Source of the DNA: Trichuris trichiura | Lineage: Eukaryota; Nematoda; Enoplea; Trichinellida; Trichuridae | Direction: 5' to 3' | Length of the DNA: 64,000 bases | NCBI GenBank assembly: GCA_037903355.1 | Contig: JBAJFE010000055.1 | Span: 124,001 to 188,000, forward strand | In this document: piece after piece, positions 27,301 to 39,768 of the stretch | Layout: every line of letters begins with the position of its first letter | Numbering within the stretch: position 1 is the stretch's first letter | Notes under the pieces: generated by a model | What the model was told of the DNA's origin: nothing | Seen by the model: only the letters and a program-made list of their open reading frames with translations | Database searches by the model: none | Program-made: the position numbers and the translations under genes

Positions 27301-30300
27301 ATGAGTAAGCGAACGTGGTCGCAAGCCAATAACGAGCTTGGACCTCCTCGGCGTTGGTTGCACTGTCCCAGAAAGGGGAGAGTCATTTCAGGTTTTGTAA
27401 AAGCATTAGCGACTTTCGTCGAAATGGCTCTTTTTCGCTTAAGCCTTTTTTCTTCCGTTCAAAACGCCGCTAGGCCACAGATACGATAAAATGGTTCCCG
27501 AAGAAAATAGATTCTATCCATCAATGGCTCTCAAGGGTGGCGATTCTAGCGACGTAAGTTGCTAACTCATTCGAATTTAAATATTTTAAAATCATTTTTC
27601 TTTTTCGTTAAAAGCGACGTTCAAAAAGCGCGGTTACCGCTCACCAGTGTCCACCTGTTCTTGCAATTTGACTTTATTTTAGAAAGAGATCGGTTTGTGG
27701 ATTGACTTGACAAATACTAGGCGATTTTACGACAAAAAGGAAATCGAAGACGCGGGCGTTGAATATGTAAAGTTGAATTGCAAAGGGTGAAATGCATTAT
27801 GTCAATCTGCGACGACTTTACGACAGCCGCGATGACTTCAGCTTTGGCGAATGCCCGTCCGAGGAGCAAGTTCAAGAGTTCGTCAGAATATGCAAAAGCT
27901 TTTCCGAGCGTTCCGACAAGATTGTTGGTATATTGCCGCCATTTTTGTTTTGCCAAATTCCAAAAAAGCAATAATTTCCGGTGTCCATTGCACTCACGGA
28001 TTCAATCGCACCGGTTTCTTGATTGCCTCCTACCTCGTATTGGAAAAGAACTGCAGGTAATTTGTTATACAGATTATTTTTAACTTTTTCAAAACCTGAA
28101 TTTACCTTCGTCGCGATAGTTGTTTGAGCGCGAGAAAAGAACTACTACAGTATGCTGATATTACCTGAAAATCGTATATTTTTTCTTTGACAATTTCTAT
28201 AGCGTTGGCAACATTTGCAGTTGTCAAAAAATGTTCATGATTTTTAAGTGGTTCAGATTGCGGTATTGTGTTAATTTGCATAAAACTACTATTCATTGTT
28301 TCATAGTAGATCTTCAGATTCACGGGTTTGGCCTGTTGGATGTATCTGTAAGTAAACTTCAAAATGCCCTACCAACGGATGGATGAGCAAATTGTTAGAG
28401 AAATTACAGAACAATTTGTATACCGTACGTTTCGGAACTGCTCGTGTTCCGCCGTCAGCAGTGTTGGGGAGAAGGTGTTTATTCGGTAAGGGGTTTTAGA
28501 TAGCGCATAGGTACAATGGGTGTTTGATTAATTGGATAGGGCGCAGCATTGGAATTTATTAATCGGCGCAGCCCATACTTCACTAACCTCCACGCCATTG
28601 TCGCGATTGATAGTGGAGTTGCTCTGGATGTACAGAGCCTCCTTAATACGCCTAAGATGTAATAAGTTTTCGTGGCATATGATCTTCGGATGCGGGTCGA
28701 GTGTGCACCGAGATGCGTGCTCAGCGATCACTGAGGCACTTATCGCGTTCTCCATGGCTTTTCGAGGGTCCGTTGTCGGTGGACGCCCTCGGCCGGTGGC
28801 CCGTACCCTATTGAGTCTTCGTTCGGCGTTCTTGTATGTCAACACATTCTTCATGTGTTGGCCGAATCTCTTAAGCAAAGTGTTGCCCGTTTCTCCTATG
28901 TAGGAGGCGTTGCAACCACACTTTATTTGGTAAATGACACCGGCTCTGCTGTCAAAAGGAACCTTGATCTTGTCATTTCTCACAATCGAACGAAGATTAC
29001 ATGAACTTTTAAATCTCACGTTGAAATTTAAGGAGCGCCCCAGTCTCCTGATCCGTTCACTTAAACCACTGTAGTAGGGAAAGAGCAGCACCGGGCGTTG
29101 TTGGTTATCAGGCGGGGACGGTGATGAAGGTTTATTTTGTTGGCACTGTTTAATAATGGAATTGATGAATTTACTGGGGTATCCGTTACTGCATAATGTG
29201 TTATAAATGTGTCTTAATTCTGTATTTAAATATTCGGGGTCACAAACCGTTAGGGCCCTGTCAACCATCCCTTTAACTATACCTCTTTTAACTGAAATAG
29301 GGTGATGAGAAGAAAAGTTTAGGTGCCGGTCCGAGTGGGTGGGTTTCATATAAACTGTTGTTTTTAACTTATTCCCTTGTTTAATGACTAAGACATCTAG
29401 AAAAGGGAGTTTACAATTATTTTCCTTCTCAATGGTTAGCGTTATCTGGTTGGGGAAGAGACTATTCAGGTGTTCCAAGAGAGTTTCTTCACTGCCTGAT
29501 TTTATGATGGCAAAGATGTCGTCTACATATCTTTTGAAAAGGATAGGAGGGGCACAGTCTTGCAGAGTGCTGAAGGCTTTTTCTTCGAGATGTTCCATGA
29601 AGATCACCGCAAGTAAGGGGGTTGAGTGGACTGCCCATAAGCGCACCGTCTTTTTGTGAGAAGAAACTATCCTGGAATCTGAAGTAGTTGCCCTCGCGCA
29701 TGCAGAACGACACTAATTTAACTATGTGGGTGGGGTTTAATTTTGTCCTCTGCAAGATGGTGTCGTCCGCATCTAACAGAGTTTGAAGCAAGTTGATGGT
29801 ATATTTTATGGGAACGCTTGTGAAAAGGTCTTTTACATCGTAACTGACCATGATGTCACCGGGCTGCATTTTTATGTCTTTTAGTGTGGAACAAAATTCT
29901 TTACAATTTTTAACATTGGACTCGCGTTTACCGGTTAGGGGTTGGATTATAGTTTTTAGATATGAACAAAGTCTTGAGGTGACACTATTAATGCTGGAGA
30001 CAACTGGTCTTAGAGGGACCCCTGGTTTATGGATTTTGGGAAGGCCGTAAAGCTCAGGGCACCTAGTGTTACTGATGTATGAGAGACTACGGTTTATTTT
30101 AGAAATAATTGGGTCTTGGGGTTCATTGGCGAAGGAGTCTAACATATTTTGCAAACGTTTTCGGGTCTTATCGGTCGGGTCTTGTTTTATGGGACGGTAA
30201 ACGGGGTTGCTGAGGAGCTCCTTTATCTTTTGTGTGTAAATATCCCTATCCAGTATAACAACCGTATTACCTTTGTCAGCCTTCGTAATCACAATGTCCG

Positions 30301-33300
30301 TTCTAGATTTTAGACTTTTAATGACCCCCCGTTCTGAACTGTTTAGGTTTGGGGTCGGACGATTGTTGTTGTTGTTGCGCAATACTAGGCTGGAGATGTG
30401 ACCTTTAATTTCTTTAGCCACTTTAGGATCAGTTTGCGCGAGACCGTACTCTGTGGAGGCAATTATATCTAAAATCGGGGGGTTCTTAGGAGTGGGAACG
30501 AAATTTAAACCTTTGGCTAAAACTGTTTTCTCATTGTCGTTTAGAACAAGGGAGCTGAGGTTAACGATAGTTTTATCTGTGTTATTGAGTGAAGATGATG
30601 GACGCGCTTGCTTATTGTTGGACCTACGGTCCAACAGGCCAAACCCGTGAATCTGAAGATCTACTATGAAACTATTCAAGCCTGTTAAAAGACATCCTGT
30701 CTTTCGAAACTATTCATTGTTTTAGCATTGAGGCTGCTATTGCCGCGTTTGTTAATGCTCGTCCGCCAGGGATATACAAGCAAGAATATCTGAACGAATT
30801 GTATAGGCGATTTGACGACGTGGAGTTTGCGCCGGCTGCACCGGAACTGCCTACTTGGTGCGCAGGTAAGTCGGACGAACTTTCTCGAATCTTACATATA
30901 CAGCTTTATTTGTTTATTCTTCCAGACGAACCCGACGAGCCGGAAAATGACAACGAAGAGCCCGCCCCGAAACGTGCCGAAGTTTCAGAGGTAAATGTCA
31001 TCATTTTTCTTTTTTTAAGCCAATATTTTTTGTCTTATAGAATGCAAGTCCGAGCTTCGTTGGTGAAATACCGGATGTTGTATTTGTGAGCGACAAAGAC
31101 ACCGTGAAATACGTGCGCGAGATTTGCAGAGAGTATTGCAGTTACGACAAGTACGTTTGCGGCTATTTATGTTGTTGCTTTCCCGCCTAACACGGCGTTG
31201 CTAATCTGGCGTCATTTTGCCGGTTTTTTGTTTAGTTGATTTGTTTCTGTTTCAGAGGGGATTTTCCTGGTTCGCAGCCGGTATCCCTTGACAGAGAAAA
31301 CATTAATATGTTGAAAGTGCATCCGTATATGGTCAGCTGGAAAGCGGACGGTACGAGGTAATGATCTACCGAGTTTGTGTTGCAATTGTTAATGTCTAAC
31401 TTTACACATTGTACTATATTTTGTAAGAAGTTATGCTCAGCTATAATTGCCGAAAGAACGTGCATTTAAATTCATCTTCATTTTCTCTGTGGTGTGAGCG
31501 TATGTTTCCCAGTAATCAACCTCGGGGATGTGTCATTTTTCGTGCTCAGTATTGGGTATTTTCACTTGTTTTGACGTATTTAGCTATAGGAATTTTAAAA
31601 CATGAAAAATCGATGCAGGATAAGTGTCGAACTGAGTGTTGATTAATTTACCAAAACAGCTAAAACGCCGTAGAAGCCAACAGCCTCGTTACCTTATTAT
31701 TTTTGGGTCTGTTTTAAAATCCCGAATCCCGAAAAATAGAAACAGTACTTCTAGCTAAAAAAATAAAGCGAAGAATGTTTCTAAAAGGAAAAGTTGTGTA
31801 CAACTTATGTAGCATACTTAATTTCGGATGACTGTAAACCTCGCGAAGGTTGTTGTCCTAAATAACGCTAGAGCTCGAAAGGCAGAAGCGCCGAATGCTT
31901 TGAAATGCCGAAGACAGGCGGGTCGAAATTTTCAATGGGCCCAATTACGTAAAGGCTGAAATTCCTAATTAGCTGCAACTACAAGATTTTCGGGATTCGG
32001 ACTCTAACCCGAATTGTTCGGGATTTTGAGCCGCGTCATTTATTTTCAAAAGACTCACGACTCTTCTCCCACGACGTTGAGGTTGACAAATACTACCGTA
32101 TATCACGGCGAAGCTGATTGCTCAAGTCTAGGTCAATTCCAATTGGTCAGTTTTCGCGTTGAAGTTGAGGCAGGACAGTTTCAATTGGGTGGAAGATTAA
32201 CATTGACAGGTGAGCAATCATTACCACCCTTTACTTAGGTAGGGGGAGCTCTTATACGCCGTGATATACGGTAATTTAAAAAATGGCTTATTTAGTAGGC
32301 AGACTAAAGAGAGGCTTATTTTCCCGCCAAAAATATTTTCGAGGTTTTTTTTTGTTTAGGTACTTAATGTTCATAGACGGAAAAAGCCGCAGCTTTCTAG
32401 TAGACAGAGACAATAATGTTTTCGTAGCTCCCACGTTGACGTTTTTGAAGCGTGACGGCTGTACCCCTTTGGCCAAAACCTTAGTGGATGGCGTAAGGCG
32501 GCGGGACCACTTTGCCGCGACGAAGTGTAAGCCATTTTAGGAATTGGTATTTGACATTTTCGCCGGCAAAAAAGTGCCGAGATTTTTGATCTACGATGTG
32601 GTCGCCTATTGCGACGATTTGGTTCGCGAGCGGCCCTTTCATGACAGGCACGAAATCATTCGCAAGTGCATTATTGGACCTCGTATGGAAGCGCTATGTA
32701 CCAATCGCATCGTGCGGGACAATGAGCCTTTTGGCATTCGTCAAAAGCCCTTTTTCGAGCTTTCTTGCATCGAAAAGGTCGGCTACCGATGGACTTAATT
32801 TTTTTTGAGTTTAAAGTATTTTCAGGTCCTTTCCATGGACGTTTCCCACGGGACGGACGGCGTCGTATTGCAGCGAGTAGACGAGGTGAGTCCGTTCGCG
32901 CCAGTTTTTCTTTTTCCTTGAATAATGTTGAAACTTTTGTTGCAGCCATATATGGGTGGTCGATGTCCCACGATGCTTAAATGGAAGCCTTCGAATCTCA
33001 ATTCGGTTGATTTTCTGCTACGCATTGAGAAAGAGGATAGACCAGGGTAAGCATGCTTTCTCACGTTTTGTCTCACCACATAGTATGTCGTACTAACCAT
33101 ACAACTTCATTATAAAGCAAATAGTTTTTCTAGTCTTATTTTCCTTTTTTGCTCAATTTCTTTTTTGTAGCTTCATATCTCAATACGTTGGCAACCTTAT
33201 GGTCTTGGATTCCAAAATTCCTTTCGACAAGATGCCGGTAAATTATTGATTGCGCCAAAAATTTGCCGTGGATGTCGTTTCATTTCCTTTTTTTAATGCT

Positions 33301-33620
33301 CGCAGGTCACTAAAGACTTATTGAAGTACAACAATAAAATAGTTGAATGTTCCGTTACGGATGGTCGATGGACGTTCATACGAGAGAGAACGGACAAGTC
33401 TCTGCCGAATAGCTACGAAACTGCTTCGGGTAAATGCGCGGCTCTTTTTCCCGCCTTTATTTGTACCCGTCTTTTTGTAGGCGTACGCAAAAGCATCCGA
33501 TTTCCAATCGCAGAAGACGAACTTGTTCAATTCGTCAAAACTATGTCTCTAAAGTACAAACTTATACCCGGATCATTTGTTCCTGTTGAACGCGCTCCGC
33601 CGGCTCCGGATAGCGCTTAA
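27301..33620 (+). CDS. RNGTT: mRNA capping enzyme (RNA triphosphatase + guanylyltransferase)
   Basis: Adds the 5' cap to nascent Pol II transcripts. Sixteen exons: 27301-27391, 27444-27553, 27683-27786, 27842-27927, 27969-28056, 30726-30865, 30926-30990, 31041-31150, 31256-31357, 32360-32492, 32541-32777, 32826-32885, 32946-33046, 33171-33237, 33306-33429, 33481-33620, encoding 585 residues (human 597). The triphosphatase half has [25 protein letters not shown] and the phosphatase loop [10 protein letters not shown] (Cys138, Arg144). A short acidic linker follows. The guanylyltransferase half has KADGTR (Lys294, the expected GMP-linking residue), FLVDRD, FLIYDV, the HGTDGVV motif and LKWKP. 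The C-terminal OB fold includes [15 protein letters not shown] and [12 protein letters not shown]. All catalytic motifs are intact and every exon junction is in phase. The intron at 28057-30725 carries an antisense Penelope-like element, and the intron at 31358-32359 carries a MITE, so both long introns are explained by insertions. Confidence 0.97.
28423..28461 (-). ncRNA. hammerhead-like motif at the Penelope-like element end
   Basis: On the minus strand, CTGACGG is followed by a stem (CGGAAC/GTTCCG with a 7-base loop) and then AAACGTACGG. This is the arrangement of the hammerhead ribozymes reported for Penelope-like elements. The first core box, however, has G where the strictly conserved A9 is expected, so self-cleavage is doubtful. 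Confidence 0.4.
28528..30679 (-). pseudogene. Penelope-like reverse transcriptase with GIY-YIG endonuclease, one frameshift
   Basis: Copies element RNA and nicks target DNA. The N-terminal piece (30679 to about 29620) has [44 protein letters not shown] and [11 protein letters not shown]. The C-terminal piece (about 29620 to 28528) has [12 protein letters not shown], the catalytic [15 protein letters not shown], then a GIY-YIG domain ([29 protein letters not shown]) and a C-terminal [11 protein letters not shown] region. The reading frame changes inside a run of five C residues on the coding strand (29617-29621), which looks like a one-base insertion or a sequencing error. Otherwise the frame is open throughout, so the copy is young. 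The initiation codon is uncertain, because the listed start is a TTG near the terminal repeat. Confidence 0.93.
32096..32271. mobile_element. MITE with CCGTATATCACGGCG termini, TA target duplication
   Basis: A 176-base element inside a capping-enzyme intron. The perfect 15-base inverted termini CCGTATATCACGGCG are flanked by TA on both sides, as in Tc1/mariner-class insertions. It has no coding capacity. Related sequence occurs in both arms of the large inverted repeat near 52430-52558 and 59738-59870. Confidence 0.88.
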
Positions 33621-34319
33621 CGTCGTTGCAGTATTGTTATCGAAGCTTGAAAGCGATGCAGATATGACAGTATGATACAATTTATTTTCAGGTGTGATGT
33701 ATGCAGCGTTGCGTTTTAGCTGCCGTATACTTAATCGTTTTGTATCATTCTGTCATATTGAAATCATTTATCCCTTTTGGCGCGCATTCGTCGTATTGCG
33801 TTGCGAAAGTTGTAATGCAACAGTGGCAAAAAGCAGCCCGCGTTTAATATTTTTGATTTTTTAAAAAGCCAGTTAAGTTTTGGCTTTGTAACCCTACCGG
33901 AAAACTAATTAATGTTATTGCAAAATTCCAGCTGCTTTTCGTAATGGTTATAGAAGTATGATCTGAGCTTCGCTTGCTTTTCGTTAATAATGTCTGCCCT
34001 TTACAGGCTGAATGAGAAGGTTTTCTTGCCATAATCCTGGAATCGTTTTCTTCAATCCATTTAAAGTGTTTGAGTTATTTTCCTTCTGTATGCTCGTCGA
34101 ATAAGTGCCATTAAGAATTCGTAGCAATCGTAACTCAACGAACAACAAAAGTCGATTAATGGATTTTGTCGTTTCGGTTGCACATTTTTCGAAATACTCT
34201 GTTATTTACAGATATAGTGTAGTGAACTGTGCAGCTGATGACACTGCCTTTTTGGGACGACGTGTTCCCTGTGCACAAGGCCCAAGACGTCTTGTAACTG
34301 CCGCTTAAAAAACACGGTG
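33621..34319. other. spacer
   Basis: About 0.7 kb between the capping-enzyme stop and the next ATG. No feature recognised. Confidence 0.5.
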
Positions 34320-35112
34320 ATGGCGGCAATAACTTTCCAATATGGACAGTTCACAATTAGTCGCAACGAATATAACAACATTCGTAAGTGGAATTTTTTT
34401 AAAAATGCAAATAATTCTTTTTACACAATGAATATGCTTTCATGAAGCAACTTGTGGATGTGAACATAGGCCAGCAGTAAGCCCTCGTTTCCCGGCAGAA
34501 ACATGATTCCTCATCCTATGATGAAAGTCTTAATTGTCCTTTGGTAGATGCAAGGTCCATTTCCCGCGTTGTTAGCCATTTTGTCCATATGACGCTGCAC
34601 TGTATTATTGCTTGGTGGAATTGAATGTATTTCAGCTGCTGGTCTGCATCTGTGCTGATTGCGCGGGCTCATCCATGTTTTGTGTTGACTTTCTAACTGA
34701 AGCATAGCCTGACCATCAGCTAAGTTGGTACTGTAACTTAACCCGTCTTCTTAAGCCTCACGTTTTTATTTCTTTTTGCCACCTTTGTATCTTTATGTTA
34801 CACTGATGAGGATTACGCTGTAAGACGCGTCGAAGCCGTCGGTCTTTCTTTGGGTGATGCCTACAGAGACGGTGCAAAAATTGGAAGCTTCATTTCAAAG
34901 TACTTTTTCCCATTTTAGGCACTCAAGTAGATGTCTAATATCTTGCAATGAAATGAAATTGTATTTCAAGTAATCCGCGCTATAGTCTGCGCTTTTCTTT
35001 TAGCTTTGACGTGTCTCGGCCTGCACAGCAACTTTTTGTGTCAACAGTGCCTGCCTTTGATACTCAAGTGTGGCGCGCCGATCTGATCAAGTCTTTTAAT
35101 GAATACGCATAG
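34320..35112 (+). CDS. hypothetical 96-residue spliced protein
   Basis: Not recognised. Four exons, 34320-34383, 34448-34476, 34811-34899 and 35004-35112, join in phase from an ATG to a TAG, with donors GTAAGT, GTAAGC and GTACTT. The N-terminus is MAAITFQYGQFTISRNEY. Exon 2 adds a short Cys-containing piece (TCGCEHRPA). Exon 3 gives AVRRVEAVGLSLGDAYRDG and exon 4 gives FDVSRPAQQLFVSTVPAF and WRADLIKSFNEYA. The last two exons look strongly coding; the 29-base exon 2 is the weakest. No signal peptide or membrane segment is seen. Confidence 0.55.
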
Positions 35113-38100
35113 GCAGATAGATTTTTAAAGAACTGGTGTTCGCTTCTGCGCTTCTTTTCCATTCCTGTTTTGAAAATTGTATAATTAAGATCTTTCTTTT
35201 AAGCCCGCCACAATTTTAATAGTGATGACCTTGAAATGCCTGCACAGGTGAAGGTACAGCAAATGTGATTGAATCTTCCGTAAAAGCGTTATGGTTAGCT
35301 AACGACACACCGGCTTTGCGACAATACGGATGTAAGGAAAACGCTGATATTTACAAATCAAATGTAGACACAAAAGCAGGAATATGCTAATGCAAGTGGA
35401 AGGTAATCGATAAGAATTTTTTCCAATTATACTTTGGCACAGCGTAGAGCTGACCGAGTCTAAGAAAACAGTGATCATCCTCATTATCAGAGCGCCATAT
35501 CGCGGATTCCTTTGCTGATAGTTTAGCACAAATAGCCGATCAATGATAATATACAAATTTCCATAATCAAACTACGTCAAAGCGTCTGAAATTCTTGTCG
35601 AAGTGAGTTTTTCTAGCTGTAAGCAGTACTTCAGATTGACGTAGTGACGTCACATTAAAATTTTCCCGCCTTGCAGCTCTTCCTGTTTCCTTCGTATTGC
35701 TAACTTACGAGATGAACCCTTCAAATTGTGACATCCGCAGGGCATCCCATCGCCCCCGGAAGATACAATATTGCCTTTTCGGGAAGCACTGATTTGGAAT
35801 ACGCTGCGCGCAAGCTTTTGTAAAGAATTAGTATATTTAAAAATCTGTAATACACATCATCAACAATGCGGAATGGTTTGCGCGGAAAGTTGCTGCAATC
35901 ATTATAGGCTTTTTAAAAATAAATAACCGTTTTTTGTGATGGTCAAAGAACGTTCGCGGAGATGAGCATGTTCCATAGTCAGCCTGCTGCCTGATAGCGT
36001 AATAGTAGGAATAATAGCGAAATTTCAATAAGCCATTAAAAAATGCTCCTTGAAAATTCTCCTTATATGGAAATGCAAATTTTTATAGTTGTTGATGGGA
36101 GATGGAAATGTGAATAGGCTGTCTGTTGTCTAACAAAAACTTTTTCTATCCTCCTTGTAATAGTACGTGTGTCAGAGCATTGCCATGCATCCTCAATGAC
36201 TATGGAGGCTTTTTTAAAGACTTTATCAACTGCAGATAATTGTGATGCCTATTTGAAAGTTACTTCTTATAGTATGTGTTTCAGTAATCGTTGTTGCAAG
36301 CAGACGCTTGATGTATTGTTCCAGTCAGTCAGTCGAAGAATTTTTGTCCTCTTTCTCCGCTGTAAAAAATTAAATATTCATGTTCCATTTACATACTGTA
36401 ATCACTGTGCTGTCGTTAAGACGAGCTCATGCGAACACAACCTGTCTAACGTTAACGGAATGTTTAGTTTATGCTAATGTACATTGGTTTCAGCTAGAAG
36501 CTGATTTCAAAATGGTCTCATTCAGCCGAAACTTCGTCAAAATAAAAAGGAAAAACGCTTGCAGTGTGAAATAAACCTGCACCCTCTTTTGCTTTTTGAA
36601 GTTCCGACTGAGCAGCACTTTTCAGGATTGCAACTTTAAAACTGGAAACGCACCTTGCTGTTTTTGAACCTTTTTTCAAACTGTTGATGGCAGGATGATA
36701 AGGCGCTCGCTGCCACAGTGCATATTTGCAAGTGGGCGCATCATTTTATAAATGTAACTTCTTGGTACGGGACCGTATAGTTTCATGTTGAGTTTCTTTT
36801 ACGGAAATTTTGTCCCGTTGATAATATTTTTATTATTATTCCGTAGCTTTCGGGTCAAACGAGACCCGTCTTCAGCGGTGTTAATATAAAGCAATGACGT
36901 AACAACTTTTCGTTATAGAATTATATAGAATACAAACGGGACACATCCGTAATAAATTTCTTCGTCATGAAAACATATTGTCCCGTACTGAGAAACCACG
37001 TTTTCAAAATCAAAACATCTTATTCATAAACTGGTTTCAAAGCGACTAAATGTCGCCAAAAAGTTCATGATGATGTCTGCGGCAAGATAAGACTAAAGTG
37101 AAAGCAATAATAGCGTTTCGTTTGCTGTCGCAGTGTACGCGAAGTTCTGCGCATTAGCCTGTCCGTGTTTTCAGCCGTTGTCCGATATGTACTTTATTGT
37201 GCGTAGTTTTGTCAGTTTAGGCTTTTCTTTTTATTTTGACGGTTCTCTCAGCAGTGCCGCAATTACGCATAAAAAAAGTACGTTGCAAAGTCATTGGAAC
37301 CTCTTCATCTGTCTGTACCCGTTTTGATTAGTTTCTTTATCCCACTTTGAGAAAGTCAATTGTTATAAACGACTAGATGTTGGATCTTTGATTGTCCATC
37401 ATATTTCTAAAGAGAAACGTTAATAATAGCAAGGATTCATGCTGTATCAAAATGTTTTTCGCGACATCGATAGTTTTGCGCTCATATTCTACCGAGACTT
37501 CATTGTTCTTTGCTTACACGGTTTGTTACTACAAAAGCAGACTGTTTTTTGTTAAGTTGCTGCAGTTCCACGTTTTTCACTGTGTTTAAAGTTTTCTTTC
37601 ACCTCAATTTATTTGTCGTATAGTTTTGAATTTGAACGCGCTAAGCTGCAAGTGTATAAAAATATGATTATTGATTTTTCTGCGCGTGCCGATGCTTGAC
37701 GCCTACCATAATTTTAGAACGTAAGTATCAATCCTTGGTTAACAGAAGAAAATACGCAGACCCAAAAAACTTCTTGCGCAAACAATTAATGAAGGTCAGG
37801 CCATGTTCATGTGACCGTAGCCTAAGTCTTGACCCAATTTTTATTTGTTAGCCTGCAGCTATCATGCAAGGAAATAGAAAAGCCCAATGCGTAGACCATG
37901 TCTTTATATTTTTAAAGTGAGGCATAGAGCAGAGCAGTTTTTAAAATAAGCTTTTACGATTTCTGGCCAAAGGCAAAATTCGGCTGTTTCTTCCTATCTC
38001 GTAATAATGCCTGTAAACCAGCTGTTTGCTTTAACTTTTAGTTACTATTTATAGAAATTAAGGGCATACTCGCGCGATGGCGTTTAGCATTATTTGCACA

Positions 38101-38700
38101 GTTTTATGTGCCCTGTTTAAGAAAATGGCTTAAATTACATGAATTTTGGATATTTCGCATAAACACATGGTTTTATGTATTATTTTTAAAATTTTTCTTG
38201 CACATCTGACAGTATGAATTCTAAGATTGTTGTAATAGTTTTCGACCAGCTGAAATGCCTTAGGCAAAAGACTCTTATGCGTCATGTCATACTTTGGTGA
38301 TCTGCTGCACTTCTAGTGTGATTAAAACGGTTTTATGTTAATTTAGTGGTAGTTAACTTTACGTTACCTGCGGAGCCGGCTGCATACTGTACTTTAACCA
38401 GACGTTGCTTAACGAGATTACTGTAATTCACTTTTCCTTAAGTTAGTGGTGGTCGCAGGTGGTCGTTCACAATCCGCTACCATTTTTTTCATTTATACGA
38501 AAGTATTTTCGGCCGTTTTGAAAACATTTTCATACACTTTGCGTTACGAGCAGCCGCCACTGCGCGCCTAAGTAAAATGCGCCCAAGTCAAAGCTGTTTT
38601 GTCTGGCGGAGCGAATTGGAGTTCAGCGTTCGTCTGATTCGGTGAATTATTGTTTTTCAATTTGTAGATTGCGCTACAACTACGCTCTGATACTGTTCCA
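35113..38700. other. spacer without recognised gene
   Basis: About 3.6 kb. A hammerhead-like motif lies at 36841-36875. An open frame of 102 residues at 36169-36477 follows a GTGTCAG acceptor but has no family resemblance. Confidence 0.45.
36841..36875 (-). ncRNA. hammerhead ribozyme-like motif, Penelope-like type
   Basis: The minus strand reads CTGAAGA, then a 6-base-pair stem CGGGTC/GACCCG with a TCGTTT loop, then AAAGCTACGG. CTGANGA and GAAA are the two conserved hammerhead boxes. No reverse transcriptase lies nearby, so this may be a solo terminal repeat or a retrozyme-like remnant. The folding of the outer stems was not verified. Confidence 0.5.
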
Positions 38701-39768
38701 ATGCCGCCAAAGGCAAGAAAAGCTCAGAAGCGGAAAAATGAGGAATCCGTAAGTCGCAGAGTTGCCGCGCTTCAATACGCAGCTGTATCTGATTGTGCTC
38801 ACTTTGCAAAAGTTTTCTAAATCACAGTTTGATATTATTTTCATGTCAGTTTGCTTGTTATACCACAAACTTTACAGGACGATTCTGACCAGGGTGATGA
38901 ACAACCATTACAATGGCATGGCGGGAAAAGTGATGGTAAAAAAGTGGTAAGTATAGTTAGGTTAATGAGAACATGTAAACTACTATATCCAACTGCTAGG
39001 TAGTCATTGTTTCTCATGAATATGAGTTTGTGAGCAAGCTTTATCGCAGCCACTCTTCTTTCCTTCCTTGTGAGGTTTCTGTTAAATCTTTGCTGATGCC
39101 AGGTGAATTGTAAGCTATTTAATATCTTCTTGTAACTTTATATCCGCCAGTTCCTCAGCCAGTTTATGCTTCAGCAATGTCTGTATTCCATAAAGCAAAA
39201 GAAGAACTGGTTTGTCAGTCATCATGGACAGCGTCAGTTAGCGCACGAATTTCAGAAATGTGCTATGACAGCATGAATTTTGCTTGTTTTTCAATGCACA
39301 TTTTCTTTGCAATGTGGCATTTGTACTTTTCAGATGAAGCTCTTGAAGGACATTCCGCGCAATGAGCTGTCTGATTTTGAAGATGGTAGTGTATTCATCT
39401 GTGGTTTGTCTTCATACTAATTGGATCTGTTAAGACTACACTGATACGCATGAGTTTGTCCGTGAATGTTGTATGGTATCTCATGCTAACACAGTTGCCA
39501 TCAAAGGTATATCTCTTTGCTTTTCATCTGACATTCGGGTCACAAACTCATTTTGCAGAAATGACTAACCGCTGGCATAATCATATAAAAGAGACCTTCA
39601 AACTTTGTCCTAAAGCATCAGAGGAAGAACTAAAGAAGTACCAAAATGATTTGATTACGGTATTTTGGTTGATCCTGTTTTTTATGAGGCAAGCTGCTAT
39701 TAATAGGAAGGCAACAGAATCCTGATGGTCGCAATGCAGAGTTTGAAGTTTGGAAAGGCCATAAATAA
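38701..39768 (+). CDS. hypothetical 106-residue protein, probably nuclear
   Basis: Not recognised. Five exons, 38701-38748, 38878-38946, 39334-39385, 39559-39659 and 39718-39768, are in phase from ATG to TAA, with good donors (GTAAGT twice). The start MPPKARKAQKRKNEESDD is basic then acidic, like a nuclear localisation signal with a casein-kinase-type site. Later parts are MKLLKDIPRNELSDFEDEM, NRWHNHIKETFKLCPK, ASEEELKKYQNDLIT and NPDGRNAEFEVWKGHK. The middle looks helical. Function unknown. Confidence 0.6.

Larger units (their letters stand above)
28302..30708 (-). mobile_element. Penelope-like retroelement in a capping-enzyme intron
   Basis: A 2.4 kb element in antisense to the host gene, flanked by the 14-base direct repeat ACTATTCATTGTTT at 28288-28301 and 30709-30722. 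About 35 bases containing CAACAGGCCAAACCCGTGAA occur at both ends in opposite orientation (about 28302-28338 and 30637-30674), like the terminal repeats of this class. It encodes one reverse transcriptase with a GIY-YIG nuclease, interrupted by a single frameshift. The right target repeat overlaps the host 3' splice site. Confidence 0.93.

Noticed and set aside
28423..28461. Active hammerhead ribozyme in the intronic Penelope-like element
   Set aside because: The conserved A9 position is G, so I list it only as hammerhead-like.
39177..39365. 62-codon open frame between exons of the 38.7-39.8 kb gene
   Set aside because: Follows an acceptor-like CTTCAG but its phase does not fit the preceding exon; direct joining without it is in phase.
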